Origin: Rallus limicola
Taxonomy: Eukaryota > Chordata > Aves > Gruiformes > Rallidae
Length of the DNA stretch: 64,000 bases
Direction of reading: 5' to 3'
Assembly (NCBI GenBank): GCA_022605955.1
Contig: JAKCOZ010000261.1
Coordinates: forward strand, 248,001-312,000
Shown: one piece after another, positions 22,633 to 35,800 of the stretch
Position numbering within the stretch: position 1 is the first letter of the stretch
How the letters are laid out: every line of letters starts with the position of its first letter
Made by a program: the position numbers and the translations under genes
The notes under the pieces: generated by a model
What the model was told of the DNA's origin: nothing
Databases searched by the model: none
What the model saw: only the letters and a program-made list of their open reading frames with translations

Positions 22633-25578
22633 CACAAGCAGACCCTGTCGCTTTGGCTCTCAGCCTTTTCCTTTGCCTGGAAAGAGGGAACATGCCTGGA
22701 ACCTCCTACGGTGCTTTTCTCGGCCCTAGCAGACTGCAGTTCAAAACATGCTCAACGTCCAGCAATAACTCCCAAAGTAAAGAAGCTAGGCCTGAAAGGC
22801 ATAGCTTGTCTGAAACCTCCTAACAGGACACACGAGCAAACCCTGTCACTTTGGCTCTCAGCCTTTTCCTTTGCCTGGAAAGAGGGAACATGCCTGGAAC
22901 CTCCTACGGTGCTTTTCTCGGCCCTAGCAGACTGCAGTTCAAAACATGCTAAACGTCCAGCAATATCTGCCAAAGTAAAGAAGCGAGGCCTGAAAGGCAT
23001 AGCTTGTCTGAAACCTCCTAACAGGACACCCGAGCAGACCCTGTCACTTTGGCTCTCAGCCTTTTCCTTTGCCTGGAAAGAGGGAACATGCCTGGAACCT
23101 CCTATGGTGCTTTTCTCGGCCCTAGCAGACTGCAGTTCAAAACATGCTAAACGTCCAGCAATAACTCCCAAAGTAAAGAAGCTAGGCCTGAAAGGCATAG
23201 CTTGTCTGAAACCTCCTAACAGGACACACGAGCAGCCTCTGTCACTTAGGCTCTCAGCCTTTTCCTTTGCCTGGAAAGAGGGAACATGCCTGGAACCTCC
23301 TACGGTGCTTTTCTCGGCCCTAGCAGACTGCAGTTCAAAACATGCTAAACGTCCAGCAATAACTCCCAAAGTAAAGAAGCTAGGCCTGAAAGGCATAGCT
23401 TGTCTGAAACCTCCTAACAGGACACACGAGCAGACCCTGTCACTTTGGCTCTCAGCCTTTTCCTTTGCCTGGAAAGAGGGAACATGCCTGGAACCTCCTA
23501 CGGTGCTTTTCTCGGCCCTAGCAGACTGCAGTTCAAAACATGCTAAACGTCCAGCAATAACTCCCAAAGTAAAGAAGCTAGGCCTGAAAGGCATAGCTTG
23601 TCTGAAACCTCCTAACAGGACACACGAGCAGCCCCTGTCACTTTGGCTCTCAGCCTTTTCCTTTGCCTGGAAAGAGGGAACATGCCTGGAACCTCCTACG
23701 GTGCTTTTCTCGGCCCTAGCAGACTGCAGTTCAAAACATGCTAAACGTCCAGCAATAACTCCCAAAGTAAAGAAGCTAGGCCTGAAAGGCATAGCTTGTC
23801 TGAAACCTCCTAACAGGACACACGAGCAGCCCCTGTCACTTTGGCTCTCAGCCTTTTCCTTTGCCTGGAAAGAGGGAACATGCCTGGAACCTCCTACGGT
23901 GCTTTTCTCGGCCCTAGCAGACTGCAGTTCAAAACATGCTAAACGTCCAGCAATAACTCCCAAAGTAAAGAAGCTAGGCCTGAAAGGCATAGCTTGTCTG
24001 AAACCTCCTAACAGGACACACGAGCAGCCCCTGTCACTTTGGCTCTCAGCCTTTTCCTTTGCCTGGAAAGAGGGAACATGCCTGGAACCTCCTACGGTGC
24101 TTTTCTCGGCCCTAGCAGACTGCAGTTCAAAACATGCTAAACGTCCAGCAATAACTCCCAAAGTAAAGAAGCTAGGCCTGAAAGGCATAGCTTGTCTGAA
24201 ACCTCCTAACAGGACACACGAGCAGACCCTGTCACTTTGGCTCTCAGCCTTTTCCTTTGCCTGGAAAGAGGGAACATGCCTGGAACCTCCTACGGTGCTT
24301 TTCTCGGCCCTAGCAGACTGCAGTTCAAAACATGCTAAACGTCCAGCAATAACTCCCAAAGTAAAGAAGCTAGGCCTGAAATGCATAGCTTGTCTGAAAC
24401 CTCCTAACAGGACACACAAGCAGAACCTGTCACTTTGGCTCTCAGCCTTTTCCTTTGCCTGGAAAGAGGGAACATGCCTGGAACCTCCTACGGTGCTTTT
24501 CTCGGCCCTAGCAGACTGCAATTCAAAACATGCTAAACGTCCAGCAATAACTCCCAAAGTAAAGAAGCTAGGCCTGAAAGGCATAGCTTGTCTGAAACCT
24601 CCTAACAGGACACACGAGCAAACCCTTTCACTTTGGCTCTCAGCTTTTTCCTTTGCTTGGAAAGAGGGAACATGCCTGGAACCTCCTACGGTGCTTTTCT
24701 CGGCCCTAGCAGACTGCAGTTCAAAACATGCTAAACGTCCAGCAATAACTCCCAAAGTAAAGAAGCTAGGCCTGAAAGGCATAGCTTGTCTGAAACCTCC
24801 TAACAGGACACACGAGCAGACCCTGTCACTTTGGCTCTCAGCCTTTTCCTTTGCCTGGAAAGAGGGAACATGCCTGGAACCTCCTACGGTGCTTTTCTCG
24901 GCCCTAGCAGACTGCAGTTCAAAACATGCTAAACGTCCAGCAATAACTCCCAAAGTAAAGAAGCTAGGCCTGAAAGGCATAGCTCGTCTGAAACCTCCTA
25001 ACAGGACACACGAGCAGACCCTGTCACTTTGGCTCTCAGCCTTTTCCTTTGCCTGGAAAGAGGGAACATGCCTGGAACCTCCTACGGTGCTTTTCTCGGC
25101 CCTATCAGACTGCAGTTCAAAACATGCTAAACGTCCAGCAATAACTCCCAAAGTAAAGAAGCTAGGCCTGAAAGGCATAGCTTGTCTGAAACCTCCTAAC
25201 AGGACACACGAGCAGCCCCTGTCACTTTGGCTCTCAGCCTTTTCCTTTGCCTGGAAAGAGGGAACATGCCTGGAACCTCCTACGGTGCTTTTCTCGGCCC
25301 TAGCAGACTGCAATTCAAAACGTTCTAAACGTCCAGCAATAACTCCCAAAGTAAAGAAGCGAGGCCTGAAAGGCATAGCTTGTCTGAAACCTCCTAACAG
25401 GACACACGAGCAAACCCTTTCACTTTGGCTCTCAGCCTTTTCCTTTGCTTGGAAAGAGGGAACATGCCTGGAACCTCCTACGGTGCTTTTCTCGGACCTA
25501 TAAGACTGCAGTTCAAAACATGCTAAACGTCCAGCAATAACTCCCAAAGTAAAGAAGCTAGGCATGAAAGGCATAGCT

Positions 25579-25649
25579 TGTCCTGTTAGGAGTTTTCAGA
25601 CAAGCTAGGCCTGAAAGGCATAGCTTGTCTGAAACCTCCTAACAGGACA
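25579..25649 (+). repeat. Hairpin insertion 6 (insert at 25582-25628)
   Basis: This copy lies fifteen monomers plus 47 bp after insertion 5. It shares the AGTTTTC left-arm change (T at 25593) and the upstream CTATAAGAC with insertion 4, exactly 4,450 bp earlier, so it is its duplicate. Confidence 0.95.
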
Positions 25650-26699
25650 CACGAGCAGACCCTGTCACTTTGGCTCTCAGCCTTTTCCTTTGCCTGGAAA
25701 GAGGGAACATGCCTGGAACCTCCTACGGTGCTTTTCTCGGCCCTAGCAGACTGCAGTTCAAAACATGCTAAACGTCCAGCAATAACTCCCAAAGTAAAGA
25801 AGCTAGGCCTGAAAGGCATAGCTTGGCTGAAACCTCCTAACAGGACACACGAGCAGACCCTGTCGCTTTGGCTCTCAGCCTTTTCCTTTGCCTGGAAAGA
25901 GGGAACATGCCTGGAACCTCCTACGGTGCTTTTCTCGGCCCTAGCAGACTGCAGTTCAAAACATGCTAAACGTCCAGCAATAATTCCCAAAGTAAAGAAG
26001 CTAGGCCTGAAAGGCATAGCTTGTCTGAAACCTCCTAACAGGACACCCGAGCAGACCCTGTCACTTTGGCTCTCAGCCTTTTCCTTTGCCTGGAAAGAGG
26101 GAACATGCCTGGAACCTCCTACGGTGCTTTTCTCGGCCCTAGCAGACTGCAGTTCAAAAAATGCTAAACGTTCAGCAATAACTCCCAAAGTAAAGAAGCT
26201 AGGCCTGAAAGGCATAGCTTGTCTGAAACCTCCTAACAGGACACACGAGCAGCCCCTGTCACTTTGGCTCTCAGCCTTTTCCTTTGCCTGGAAAGAGGGA
26301 ACATGCCTGGAACCTCCTACGGTGCTTTTCTCGGCCCTAGCAGACTGCAGTTCAAAACATGCTAAACGTCCAGCAATAACTCCCAAAGTAAAGAAGCTAG
26401 GCCTGAAAGGCATAGCTTGTCTGAAACCTCCTAACAGGACACACAAGCAGACCCTGTCACTTTGGCTCTCAGCCTTTTCCTTTGCCTGGAAAGAGGGAAC
26501 ATGCCTGGAACCTCCTACGGTGCTTTTCTCGGCCCTAGCAGACTGCAATTCAAAACATGCTAAACGTCCAGCAATAACTCCCAAAGTAAAGAAGCGAGGC
26601 CTGAAAGGCATAGCTTGTCTGAAACCTCCTAAGAGGACACACGAGCAAACCCTTTCACTTTGGCTCTCAGCTTTTTCCTTTGCTTGGAAAGAGGGAACA

Positions 26700-29320
26700 T
26701 GCCTGGAACCTCCTACGGTGCTTTTCTCGGCCCTAGCAGACTGCAGTTCAAAACATGCTAAACGTCCAGCAATAACTCCCAAAGTAAAGAAGCTAGGCCT
26801 GAAAGGCATAGCTCGTCTGAAACCTCCTAACAGGACACACGAGCAGACCCTGTCACTTTGGCTCTCAGCCTTTTCCTTTGCCTGGAAAGAGGGAACATGC
26901 CTGGAACCTCCTACGGTGCTTTTCTCGGCCCTATCAGACTGCAGTTCAAAACATGCTAAACGTCCAGCAATAACTCCCAAAGTAAAGAAGCTAGGCATGA
27001 AAGGCATAGCTTGTACTGTTAGGAGGTTTCAGACAAGCTAGGCCTGAAAGGCATAGCTTGTCTGAAACCTCCTAACAGGACACACGAGCAGACCCTGTCG
27101 CTTTGGCTCTCAGCCTTTTCCTTTGCCTGGAAAGAGGGAACATGCCTGGAACCTCCTACGGTGCTTTTCTCGGCCCTAGCAGACTGCAGTTCAAAACATG
27201 CTCAACGTCCAGCAATAACTCCCAAAGTAAAGAAGCTAGGCCTGAAAGGCATAGCTTGTCTGAAACCTCCTAACAGGACACACGAGCAAACCCTGTCACT
27301 TTGGCTCTCAGCCTTTTCCTTTGCCTGGAAAGAGGGAACATGCCTGGAACCTCCTACGGTGCTTTTCTCGGCCCTAGCAGACTGCAGTTCAAAACATGCT
27401 AAACGTCCAGCAATATCTGCCAAAGTAAAGAAGCGAGGCCTGAAAGGCATAGCTTGTCTGAAACCTCCTAACAGGACACCCGAGCAGACCCTGTCACTTT
27501 GGCTCTCAGCCTTTTCCTTTGCCTGGAAAGAGGGAACATGCCTGGAACCTCCTATGGTGCTTTTCTCGGCCCTAGCAGACTGCAGTTCAAAACATGCTAA
27601 ACGTCCAGCAATAACTCCCAAAGTAAAGAAGCTAGGCCTGAAAGGCATAGCTTGTCTGAAACCTCCTAACAGGACACACGAGCAGCCTCTGTCACTTAGG
27701 CTCTCAGCCTTTTCCTTTGCCTGGAAAGAGGGAACATGCCTGGAACCTCCTACGGTGCTTTTCTCGGCCCTAGCAGACTGCAGTTCAAAACATGCTAAAC
27801 GTCCAGCAATAACTCCCAAAGTAAAGAAGCTAGGCCTGAAAGGCATAGCTTGTCTGAAACCTCCTAACAGGACACACGAGCAGACCCTGTCACTTTGGCT
27901 CTCAGCCTTTTCCTTTGCCTGGAAAGAGGGAACATGCCTGGAACCTCCTACGGTGCTTTTCTCGGCCCTAGCAGACTGCAGTTCAAAACATGCTAAACGT
28001 CCAGCAATAACTCCCAAAGTAAAGAAGCTAGGCCTGAAAGGCATAGCTTGTCTGAAACCTCCTAACAGGACACACGAGCAGCCCCTGTCACTTTGGCTCT
28101 CAGCCTTTTCCTTTGCCTGGAAAGAGGGAACATGCCTGGAACCTCCTACGGTGCTTTTCTCGGCCCTAGCAGACTGCAGTTCAAAACATGCTAAACGTCC
28201 AGCAATAACTCCCAAAGTAAAGAAGCTAGGCCTGAAAGGCATAGCTTGTCTGAAACCTCCTAACAGGACACACGAGCAGCCCCTGTCACTTTGGCTCTCA
28301 GCATTTTCCTTTGCCTGGAAAGAGGGAACATGCCTGGAACCTCCTACGGTGCTTTTCTCGGCCCTAGCAGACTGCAGTTCAAAACATGCTAAACGTCCAG
28401 CAATAACTCCCAAAGTAAAGAAGCTAGGCCTGAAAGGCATAGCTTGTCTGAAACCTCCTAACAGGACACACGAGCAGCCCCTGTCACTTTGGCTCTCAGC
28501 CTTTTCCTTTGCCTGGAAAGAGGGAACATGCCTGGAACCTCCTACGGTGCTTTTCTCGGCCCTAGCAGACTGCAGTTCAAAACATGCTAAACGTCCAGCA
28601 ATAACTCCCAAAGTAAAGAAGCTAGGCCTGAAAGGCATAGCTTGTCTGAAACCTCCTAACAGGACACACGAGCAGACCCTGTCACTTTGGCTCTCAGCCT
28701 TTTCCTTTGCCTGGAAAGAGGGAACATGCCTGGAACCTCCTACGGTGCTTTTCTCGGCCCTAGCAGACTGCAGTTCAAAACATGCTAAACGTCCAGCAAT
28801 AACTCCCAAAGTAAAGAAGCTAGGCCTGAAATGCATAGCTTGTCTGAAACCTCCTAACAGGACACACAAGCAGAACCTGTCACTTTGGCTCTCAGCCTTT
28901 TCCTTTGCCTGGAAAGAGGGAACATGCCTGGAACCTCCTACGGTGCTTTTCTCGGCCCTAGCAGACTGCAATTCAAAACATGCTAAACGTCCAGCAATAA
29001 CTCCCAAAGTAAAGAAGCTAGGCCTGAAAGGCATAGCTTGTCTGAAACCTCCTAACAGGACACACGAGCAAACCCTTTCACTTTGGCTCTCAGCTTTTTC
29101 CTTTGCTTGGAAAGAGGGAACATGCCTGGAACCTCCTACGGTGCTTTTCTCGGCCCTAGCAGACTGCAGTTCAAAACATGCTAAACGTCCAGCAATAACT
29201 CCCAAAGTAAAGAAGCTAGGCCTGAAAGGCATAGCTTGTCTGAAACCTCCTAACAGGACACACGAGCAGACCCTGTCACTTTGGCTCTCAGCCTTTTCCT
29301 TTGCCTGGAAAGAGGGAACA
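26700..29320 (+). repeat. 2,621 bp higher-order repeat, copy 1 (13 monomers plus one insertion)
   Basis: From the AGCTCGTCTG and CTATCAGAC monomers through insertion 7 and the ATATCTGCC module, this stretch recurs 2,621 bases later around insertion 8. It overlaps the 4,450 bp unit, so the 2,621 bp duplication was made from part of that unit. Confidence 0.85.
27012..27082 (+). repeat. Hairpin insertion 7 (insert at 27015-27061)
   Basis: This is the duplicate of insertion 5 at an offset of 4,450 bp. Its private change is A at 27015 (TTGTACTG), giving a mismatch near the base of the stem. It does not carry the TCGGAAACC change of insertion 5. Confidence 0.95.
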
Positions 29321-32050
29321 TGCCTGGAACCTCCTACGGTGCTTTTCTCGGCCCTAGCAGACTGCAGTTCAAAACATGCTAAACGTCCAGCAATAACTCC
29401 CAAAGTAAAGAAGCTAGGCCTGAAAGGCATAGCTCGTCTGAAACCTCCTAACAGGACACACGAGCAGACCCTGTCACTTTGGCTCTCAGCCTTTTCCTTT
29501 GCCTGGAAAGAGGGAACATGCCTGGAACCTCCTACGGTGCTTTTCTCGGCCCTATCAGACTGCAGTTCAAAACATGCTAAACGTCCAGCAATAACTCCCA
29601 AAGTAAAGAAGCTAGGCATGAAAGGCATAGCTTGTCCTGTTAGGAGGTTTCAGACAAGCTAGGCCTGAAAGGCATAGCTTGTCTGAAACCTCCTAACAGG
29701 ACACACGAGCAGACCCTGTCGCTTTGGCTCTCAGCCTTTTCCTTTGCCTGGAAAGAGGGAACATGCCTGGAACCTCCTACGGTGCTTTTCTCGGCCCTAG
29801 CAGACTGCAGTTCAAAACATGCTAAACGTCCAGCAATAACTCCCAAAGTAAAGAAGCTAGGCCTGAAAGGCATAGCTTGTCTGAAACCTCCTAACAGGAC
29901 ACACGAGCAAACCCTGTCACTTTGGCTCTCAGCCTTTTCCTTTGCCTGGAAAGAGGGAACATGCCTGGAACCTCCTACGGTGCTTTTCTCGGCCCTAGCA
30001 GACTGCAGTTCAAAACATGCTAAACGTCCAGCAATATCTGCCAAAGTAAAGAAGCGAGGCCTGAAAGGCATAGCTTGTCTGAAACCTCCTAACAGGACAC
30101 CCGAGCAGACCCTGTCACTTTGGCTCTCAGCCTTTTCCTTTGCCTGGAAAGAGGGAACATGCCTGGAACCTCCTATGGTGCTTTTCTCGGCCCTAGCAGA
30201 CTGCAGTTCAAAACATGCTAAACGTCCAGCAATAACTCCCAAAGTAAAGAAGCTAGGCCTGAAAGGCATAGCTTGTCTGAAACCTCCTAACAGGACACAC
30301 GAGCAGCCTCTGTCACTTAGGCTCTCAGCCTTTTCCTTTGCCTGGAAAGAGGGAACATGCCTGGAACCTCCTACGGTGCTTTTCTCGGCCCTAGCAGACT
30401 GCAGTTCAAAACATGCTAAACGTCCAGCAATAACTCCCAAAGTAAAGAAGCTAGGCCTGAAAGGCATAGCTTGTCTGAAACCTCCTAACAGGACACACGA
30501 GCAGACCCTGTCACTTTGGCTCTCAGCCTTTTCCTTTGCCTGGAAAGAGGGAACATGCCTGGAACCTCCTACGGTGCTTTTCTCGGCCCTAGCAGACTGC
30601 AGTTCAAAACATGCTAAACGTCCAGCAATAACTCCCAAAGTAAAGAAGCTAGGCCTGAAAGGCATAGCTTGTCTGAAACCTCCTAACAGGACACACGAGC
30701 AGCCCCTGTCACTTTGGCTCTCAGCCTTTTCCTTTGCCTGGAAAGAGGGAACATGCCTGGAACCTCCTACGGTGCTTTTCTCGGCCCTAGCAGACTGCAG
30801 TTCAAAACATGCTAAACGTCCAGCAATAACTCCCAAAGTAAAGAAGCTAGGCCTGAAAGGCATAGCTTGTCTGAAACCTCCTAACAGGACACACGAGCAG
30901 CCCCTGTCACTTTGGCTCTCAGCCTTTTCCTTTGCCTGGAAAGAGGGAACATGCCTGGAACCTCCTACGGTGCTTTTCTCGGCCCTAGCAGACTGCAGTT
31001 CAAAACATGCTAAACGTCCAGCAATAACTCCCAAAGTAAAGAAGCTAGGCCTGAAAGGCATAGCTTGTCTGAAACCTCCTAACAGGACACACGAGCAGCC
31101 CCTGTCACTTTGGCTCTCAGCCTTTTCCTTTGCCTGGAAAGAGGGAACATGCCTGGAACCTCCTACGGTGCTTTTCTCGGCCCTAGCAGACTGCAGTTCA
31201 AAACATGCTAAACGTCCAGCAATAACTCCCAAAGTAAAGAAGCTAGGCCTGAAAGGCATAGCTTGTCTGAAACCTCCTAACAGGACACACGAGCAGACCC
31301 TGTCACTTTGGCTCTCAGCCTTTTCCTTTGCCTGGAAAGAGGGAACATGCCTGGAACCTCCTACGGTGCTTTTCTCGGCCCTAGCAGACTGCAGTTCAAA
31401 ACATGCTAAACGTCCAGCAATAACTCCCAAAGTAAAGAAGCTAGGCCTGAAATGCATAGCTTGTCTGAAACCTCCTAACAGGACACACAAGCAGAACCTG
31501 TCACTTTGGCTCTCAGCCTTTTCCTTTGCCTGGAAAGAGGGAACATGCCTGGAACCTCCTACGGTGCTTTTCTCGGCCCTAGCAGACTGCAGTTCAAAAC
31601 ATGCTAAACGTCCAGCAATAACTCCCAAAGTAAAGAAGCTAGGCCTGAAAGGCATAGCTTGTCTGAAACCTCCTAACAGGACACACGAGCAAACCCTTTC
31701 ACTTTGGCTCTCAGCTTTTTCCTTTGCTTGGAAAGAGGGAACATGCCTGGAACCTCCTACGGTGCTTTTCTCGGCCCTAGCAGACTGCAGTTCAAAACAT
31801 GCTAAACGTCCAGCAATAACTCCCAAAGTAAAGAAGCTAGGCCTGAAAGGCATAGCTTGTCTGAAACCTCCTAACAGGACACACGAGCAGACCCTGTCAC
31901 TTTGGCTCTCAGCCTTTTCCTTTGCCTGGAAAGAGGGAACATGCCTGGAACCTCCTACGGTGCTTTTCTCGGCCCTAGCAGACTGCAGTTCAAAACATGC
32001 TAAACGTCCAGCAATAACTCCCAAAGTAAAGAAGCTAGGCCTGAAAGGCA
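29321..32050 (+). repeat. 2,621 bp higher-order repeat, copy 2
   Basis: This repeats the previous unit, including insertion 8, ATATCTGCC near 30033, CTCTGTCACTTAGG near 30307, GAAATGCATAG near 31450 and CAGAACCTG near 31493. At 31602 it has CAGTTC where copy 1 has CAATTC. Matching ends by about 32066, where AGCTTGTC stands in place of AGCTCGTC. Confidence 0.85.
29633..29703 (+). repeat. Hairpin insertion 8 (insert at 29636-29682)
   Basis: Its arms are perfect over 29 bp. It lies thirteen monomers plus 47 bp (2,621 bp) after insertion 7 and is followed by another copy of the ATATCTGCC module. The expected GCTCAACG is GCTAAACG here. Confidence 0.95.
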
Positions 32051-32850
32051 TAGCTTGTCTGAAACCTCCTAACAGGACACACGAGCAGACCCTGTCACTT
32101 TGGCTCTCAGCCTTTTCCTTTGCCTGGAAAGAGGGAACATGCCTGGAACCTCCTACGGTGCTTTTCTCGGCCCTAGCAGACTGCAGTTCAAAACATGCTA
32201 AACGTCCAGCAATAACTCCCAAAGTAAAGAAGCTAGGCCTGAAAGGCATAGCTTGTCTGAAACCTCCTAACAGGACACATGAGCAGCACCTGTCACTTTG
32301 GCTCTCAGCCTTTTCCTTTGCCTGGAAAGAGGGAACATGCCTGGAACCTCCTACGGTGCTTTTCTCGGCCCTAGCAGACTGCAGTTCAAAACATGCTAAA
32401 CGTCCAGCAATAACTCCCAAAGTAAAGAAGCTAGGCATGAAAGGCATAGCTTGTCTGAAACCTCCTAACAGGACACACGAGCAGACCCTGTCGCTTTGGC
32501 TCTCAGCCTTTTCCTTTGCCTGGAAAGAGGGAACATGCCTGGAACCTCCTACGGTGCTTTTCTCGGCCCTAGCAGACTGCACTTCAAAACATGCTAAACG
32601 TCCAGCAATAACTCCCAAAGTAAAGAAGCTAGGCCTGAAAGGCATAGCTTGTCTGAAACCTCCTAACATGACACACGAGCAGCCCCTGTCACTTTGGTTC
32701 TCAGCCTTTTCCTTTGCCTGGAAAGAGGGAACATGCCTGGAACCTCCTACGGTGCTTTTCTCGGCCCTAGCAGACTGCAGTTCAAAACATGCTAAACGTC
32801 CAGCAATAACTCCCAAAGTAAAGAAGCTAGGCCTGAAAGGCATAGCTTGT
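32051..32850 (+). repeat. Transitional satellite stretch
   Basis: About four monomers lie here without a fixed-offset partner: a CATGAGCAGCACC monomer, a GGCATG monomer without the insertion (near 32433), a CTGCACTTC monomer and a CATGACAC / GGTTCTC monomer. The last two form a pair that recurs near 33571, 36982, 38370, 41585 and 42970. Confidence 0.6.
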
Positions 32851-35800
32851 CTGAAACCTCCTAACAGGACACACGAGCAAACCCTTTCACTTTGGCTCTC
32901 AGCTTTTTCCTTTGCTTGGAAAGAGGGAACATGCCTGGAACCTCCTACGGTGCTTTTCTCGGCCCTAGCAGACTGCAGTTCAAAACATGCTAAACGTCCA
33001 GCAATAACTCCCAAAGTAAAGAAGCTAGGCCTGAAAGGCATAGCTTGTCTGAAACCTCCTATCAGGACACCCGAGCAGACCCTGTCACTTTGGCTCTCAG
33101 CCTTTTCCTTTGCCTGGATAGAGGGAACATGCCTGGAACCTCCTACGGTGCTTTTCTCGGCCCTAGCAGACTGCAGTTCAAAACATGCTAAACGTCCAGC
33201 AATAACTCCCAAAGTAAAGAAGCTAGGCCTGAAAGGCATAGCTTGTCTGAAACCTCCTAACAGGACACACGAGCAGCCCCTGTCACTTTGGCTCTCAGCC
33301 TTTTCCTTTGCCTGGAAAGAGGGAACATGCCTGGAACCTCCTACGGTGCTTTTCTCGGCCCTAGCAGACTGCAGTTCAAAACATGCTAAACGTCCAGCAA
33401 TAACTCCCAAAGTAAAGAAGCTAGGCCTGAAAGGCATAGCTTGTCTGAAACCTCCTAACAGGACACACGAGCAGACCCTGTCACTTTGGCTCTCAGCCTT
33501 TTCCTTTGCCTGGAAAGAGGGAACATGCCTGGAACCTCCTACGGTGCTTTTCTCGGCCCTAGCAGACTGCACTTCAAAACATGCTAAACGTCCAGCAATA
33601 ACTCCCAAAGTAAAGAAGCTAGGCCTGAAAGGCATAGCTTGTCTGAAACCTCCTAACATGACACACGAGCAGCCCCTGTCACTTTGGTTCTCAGCCTTTT
33701 CCTTTGCCTGGAAAGAGGGAACATGCCTGGAACCTCCTACGGTGCTTTTCTTGGCCCTAGCAGACTGCAGTTCAAAACATGCTAAACGTCCAGCAATAAC
33801 TCCCAAAGTAAAGAAGCTAGGCCTGAAAGGCATAGCTTGTCTGAAACCTCCTAACAGGACACACGAGCAGCCCCTGTCACTTTGGCTCTCAGCCTTTTCC
33901 TTTGCCTGGAAAGAGGGAACATGCCTGGAACCTCCTACGGTGCTTTTCTCGGCCCTAGCAGACTGCAGTTCAAAACATGCTAAACGTCCAGCAATAACTC
34001 CCAAAGTAAAGAAGCTAGGCCTGAAAGGCATAGCTTGTCTGAAACCTCCTAACAGGACACACAAGCAGACCCTGTCACTTTGGCTCTCAGCCTTTTCCTT
34101 TGCCTGGAAAGAGGGAACATGCCTGGAACCTCCTACGGTGCTTTTCTCGGCCCTAGCAGACTGCAATTCAAAACATGCTAAACGTCCAGCAATAACTCCC
34201 AAAGTAAAGAAGCTAGGCCTGAAAGGCATAGCTTGTCTGAAACCTCCTAACAGGACACACGAGCAAACCCTTTCACTTTGGCTCTCAGCTTTTTCCTTTG
34301 CTTGGAAAGAGGGAACATGCCTGGAACCTCCTACGGTGCTTTTCTCGGCCCTAGCAGACTGCAGTTCAAAACATGCTAAACGTCCAGCAATAACTCCCAA
34401 AGTAAAGAAGCTAGGCCTGAAAGGCATAGCTTGTCTGAAACCTCCTATCAGGACACCCGAGCAGACCCTGTCACTTTGGCTCTCAGCCTTTTCCTTTGCC
34501 TGGAAAGAGGGAACATGCCTGGAACCTCCTACGGTGCTTTTCTCGGCCCTAGCAGACTGCAGTTCAAAACATGCTAAACGTCCAGCAATAACTCCCAAAG
34601 TAAAGAAGCTAGGCCTGAAAGGCATAGCTTGTCTGAAACCTCCTAACAGGACACACGAGCAGCCCCTGTCACTTTGGCTCTCAGCCTTTTCCTTTGCCTG
34701 GAAAGAGGGAACATGCCTGGAACCTCCTACGGTGCTTTTCTCGGCCCTAGCAGACTGCAGTTCAAAACATGCTAAACGTCCAGCAATAACTCCAAAAGTA
34801 AAGAAGCTAGGTATGAAAGGCATAGCTTGTCCTGTTAGGAGGTTTCAGACAAGCTAGACCTGAAAGGCATATCTTGTCTGAAACCTCCTAACAGGACACA
34901 CGAGAAGACCCTGTCACTTTGGCTCTCAGCCTTTTCCTTTGCCTGGAAAGAGGGAACATGCCTGGTACCTCCTACGGTGCTTTTCTCGGCCCTAGCAGAC
35001 TGCAGTTCAAAACATGCTCAACGTCCAGCAATAACTCCCAAAGTAAAGAAGCTAGGCCTGAAAGGCATAGCTTGTCTGAAACCTCCTAACAGGACACACG
35101 AGCAAACCCTGACACTTTGGCTCTCAGCCTTTTCCTTTGCCTGGAAAGAGGGAACATGCCTGGAACCTCCTACGGTGCTTTTCTCGGCCCTAGCAGACTG
35201 CAGTTCAAAACATGCTAAACGTCCAGCAATAACTGCCAAAGTAAAGAAGCGAGGCCTGAAAGGCATAGCTTGTCTGAAACCTCCTAACAGGACACCCGAG
35301 CAGACCCTGTCACTTTGGCTCTCAGCCTTTTCCTTTGCCTGGAAAGAGGGAACATGCGTGGAGCCTCCTACGGTGATTTTCTCGGCCCTAGCAGACTGCA
35401 GTTCAAAACATGCTAAACGTCCAGCAATAACTCCCAAAGTAAAGAAGCTAGGCCTGAAAGGCATAGCTTGTCTGAAACCTCCTAACAGGACACACGAGCA
35501 GCCCCTGTCACTTTGGCTCTCAGCCTTTTCCTTTGCCTGGAAAGAGGGAACATGCCTGGAACCTCCTACGGTGCTTTTCTCGGCCCTAGCAGACTGCAGT
35601 TCAAAACATGCTAAACGTCCAGCAATAACTCCCAAAGTAAAGAAGCGAGGCCTGAAAGGCATAGCTTGTCTGAAACCTCCTAACAGGACACACGAGCAGC
35701 CCCTGTCACTTTGGCTCTCAGCCTTTTCCTTTGCCTGGAAAGAGGGAACATGCCTGGAACCTCCTACGGTGCTTTTCTCGGCCCTAGCAGACTGCAGTTC

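Larger units (their letters stand above)
20701..25150 (+). repeat. 4,450 bp higher-order repeat, copy 1 (22 monomers plus two insertions)
   Basis: This stretch matches the following copy at an offset of 4,450 bp, which equals 22 monomers plus twice 47. Shared ordered markers include CTATAAGAC, both insertions, TAGCTTGGC, ATAATTCCC, AAAAAATGC with CGTTCAGC, AAGAGGACAC, AGCTCGTCTG, CTATCAGAC, ATATCTGCC, CTCTGTCACTTAGG, GAAATGCATAG and CAGAACCTG. Private differences are few. Confidence 0.9.
25151..29615 (+). repeat. 4,450 bp higher-order repeat, copy 2
   Basis: This is the second tandem copy, carrying insertions 6 and 7. Differences from copy 1 are single bases, such as A at 27015 and CAGCATTTTCC near 28302. 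Its left boundary falls in the monomer where copy 1 ends (the CTATCAGAC monomer at about 25100-25165), consistent with unequal crossing-over within aligned monomers. In copy 1 a CAGCCCC monomer and a CGTTCTAAAC monomer near 25321 follow this point; in copy 2 insertion 8 follows directly. Confidence 0.88.
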
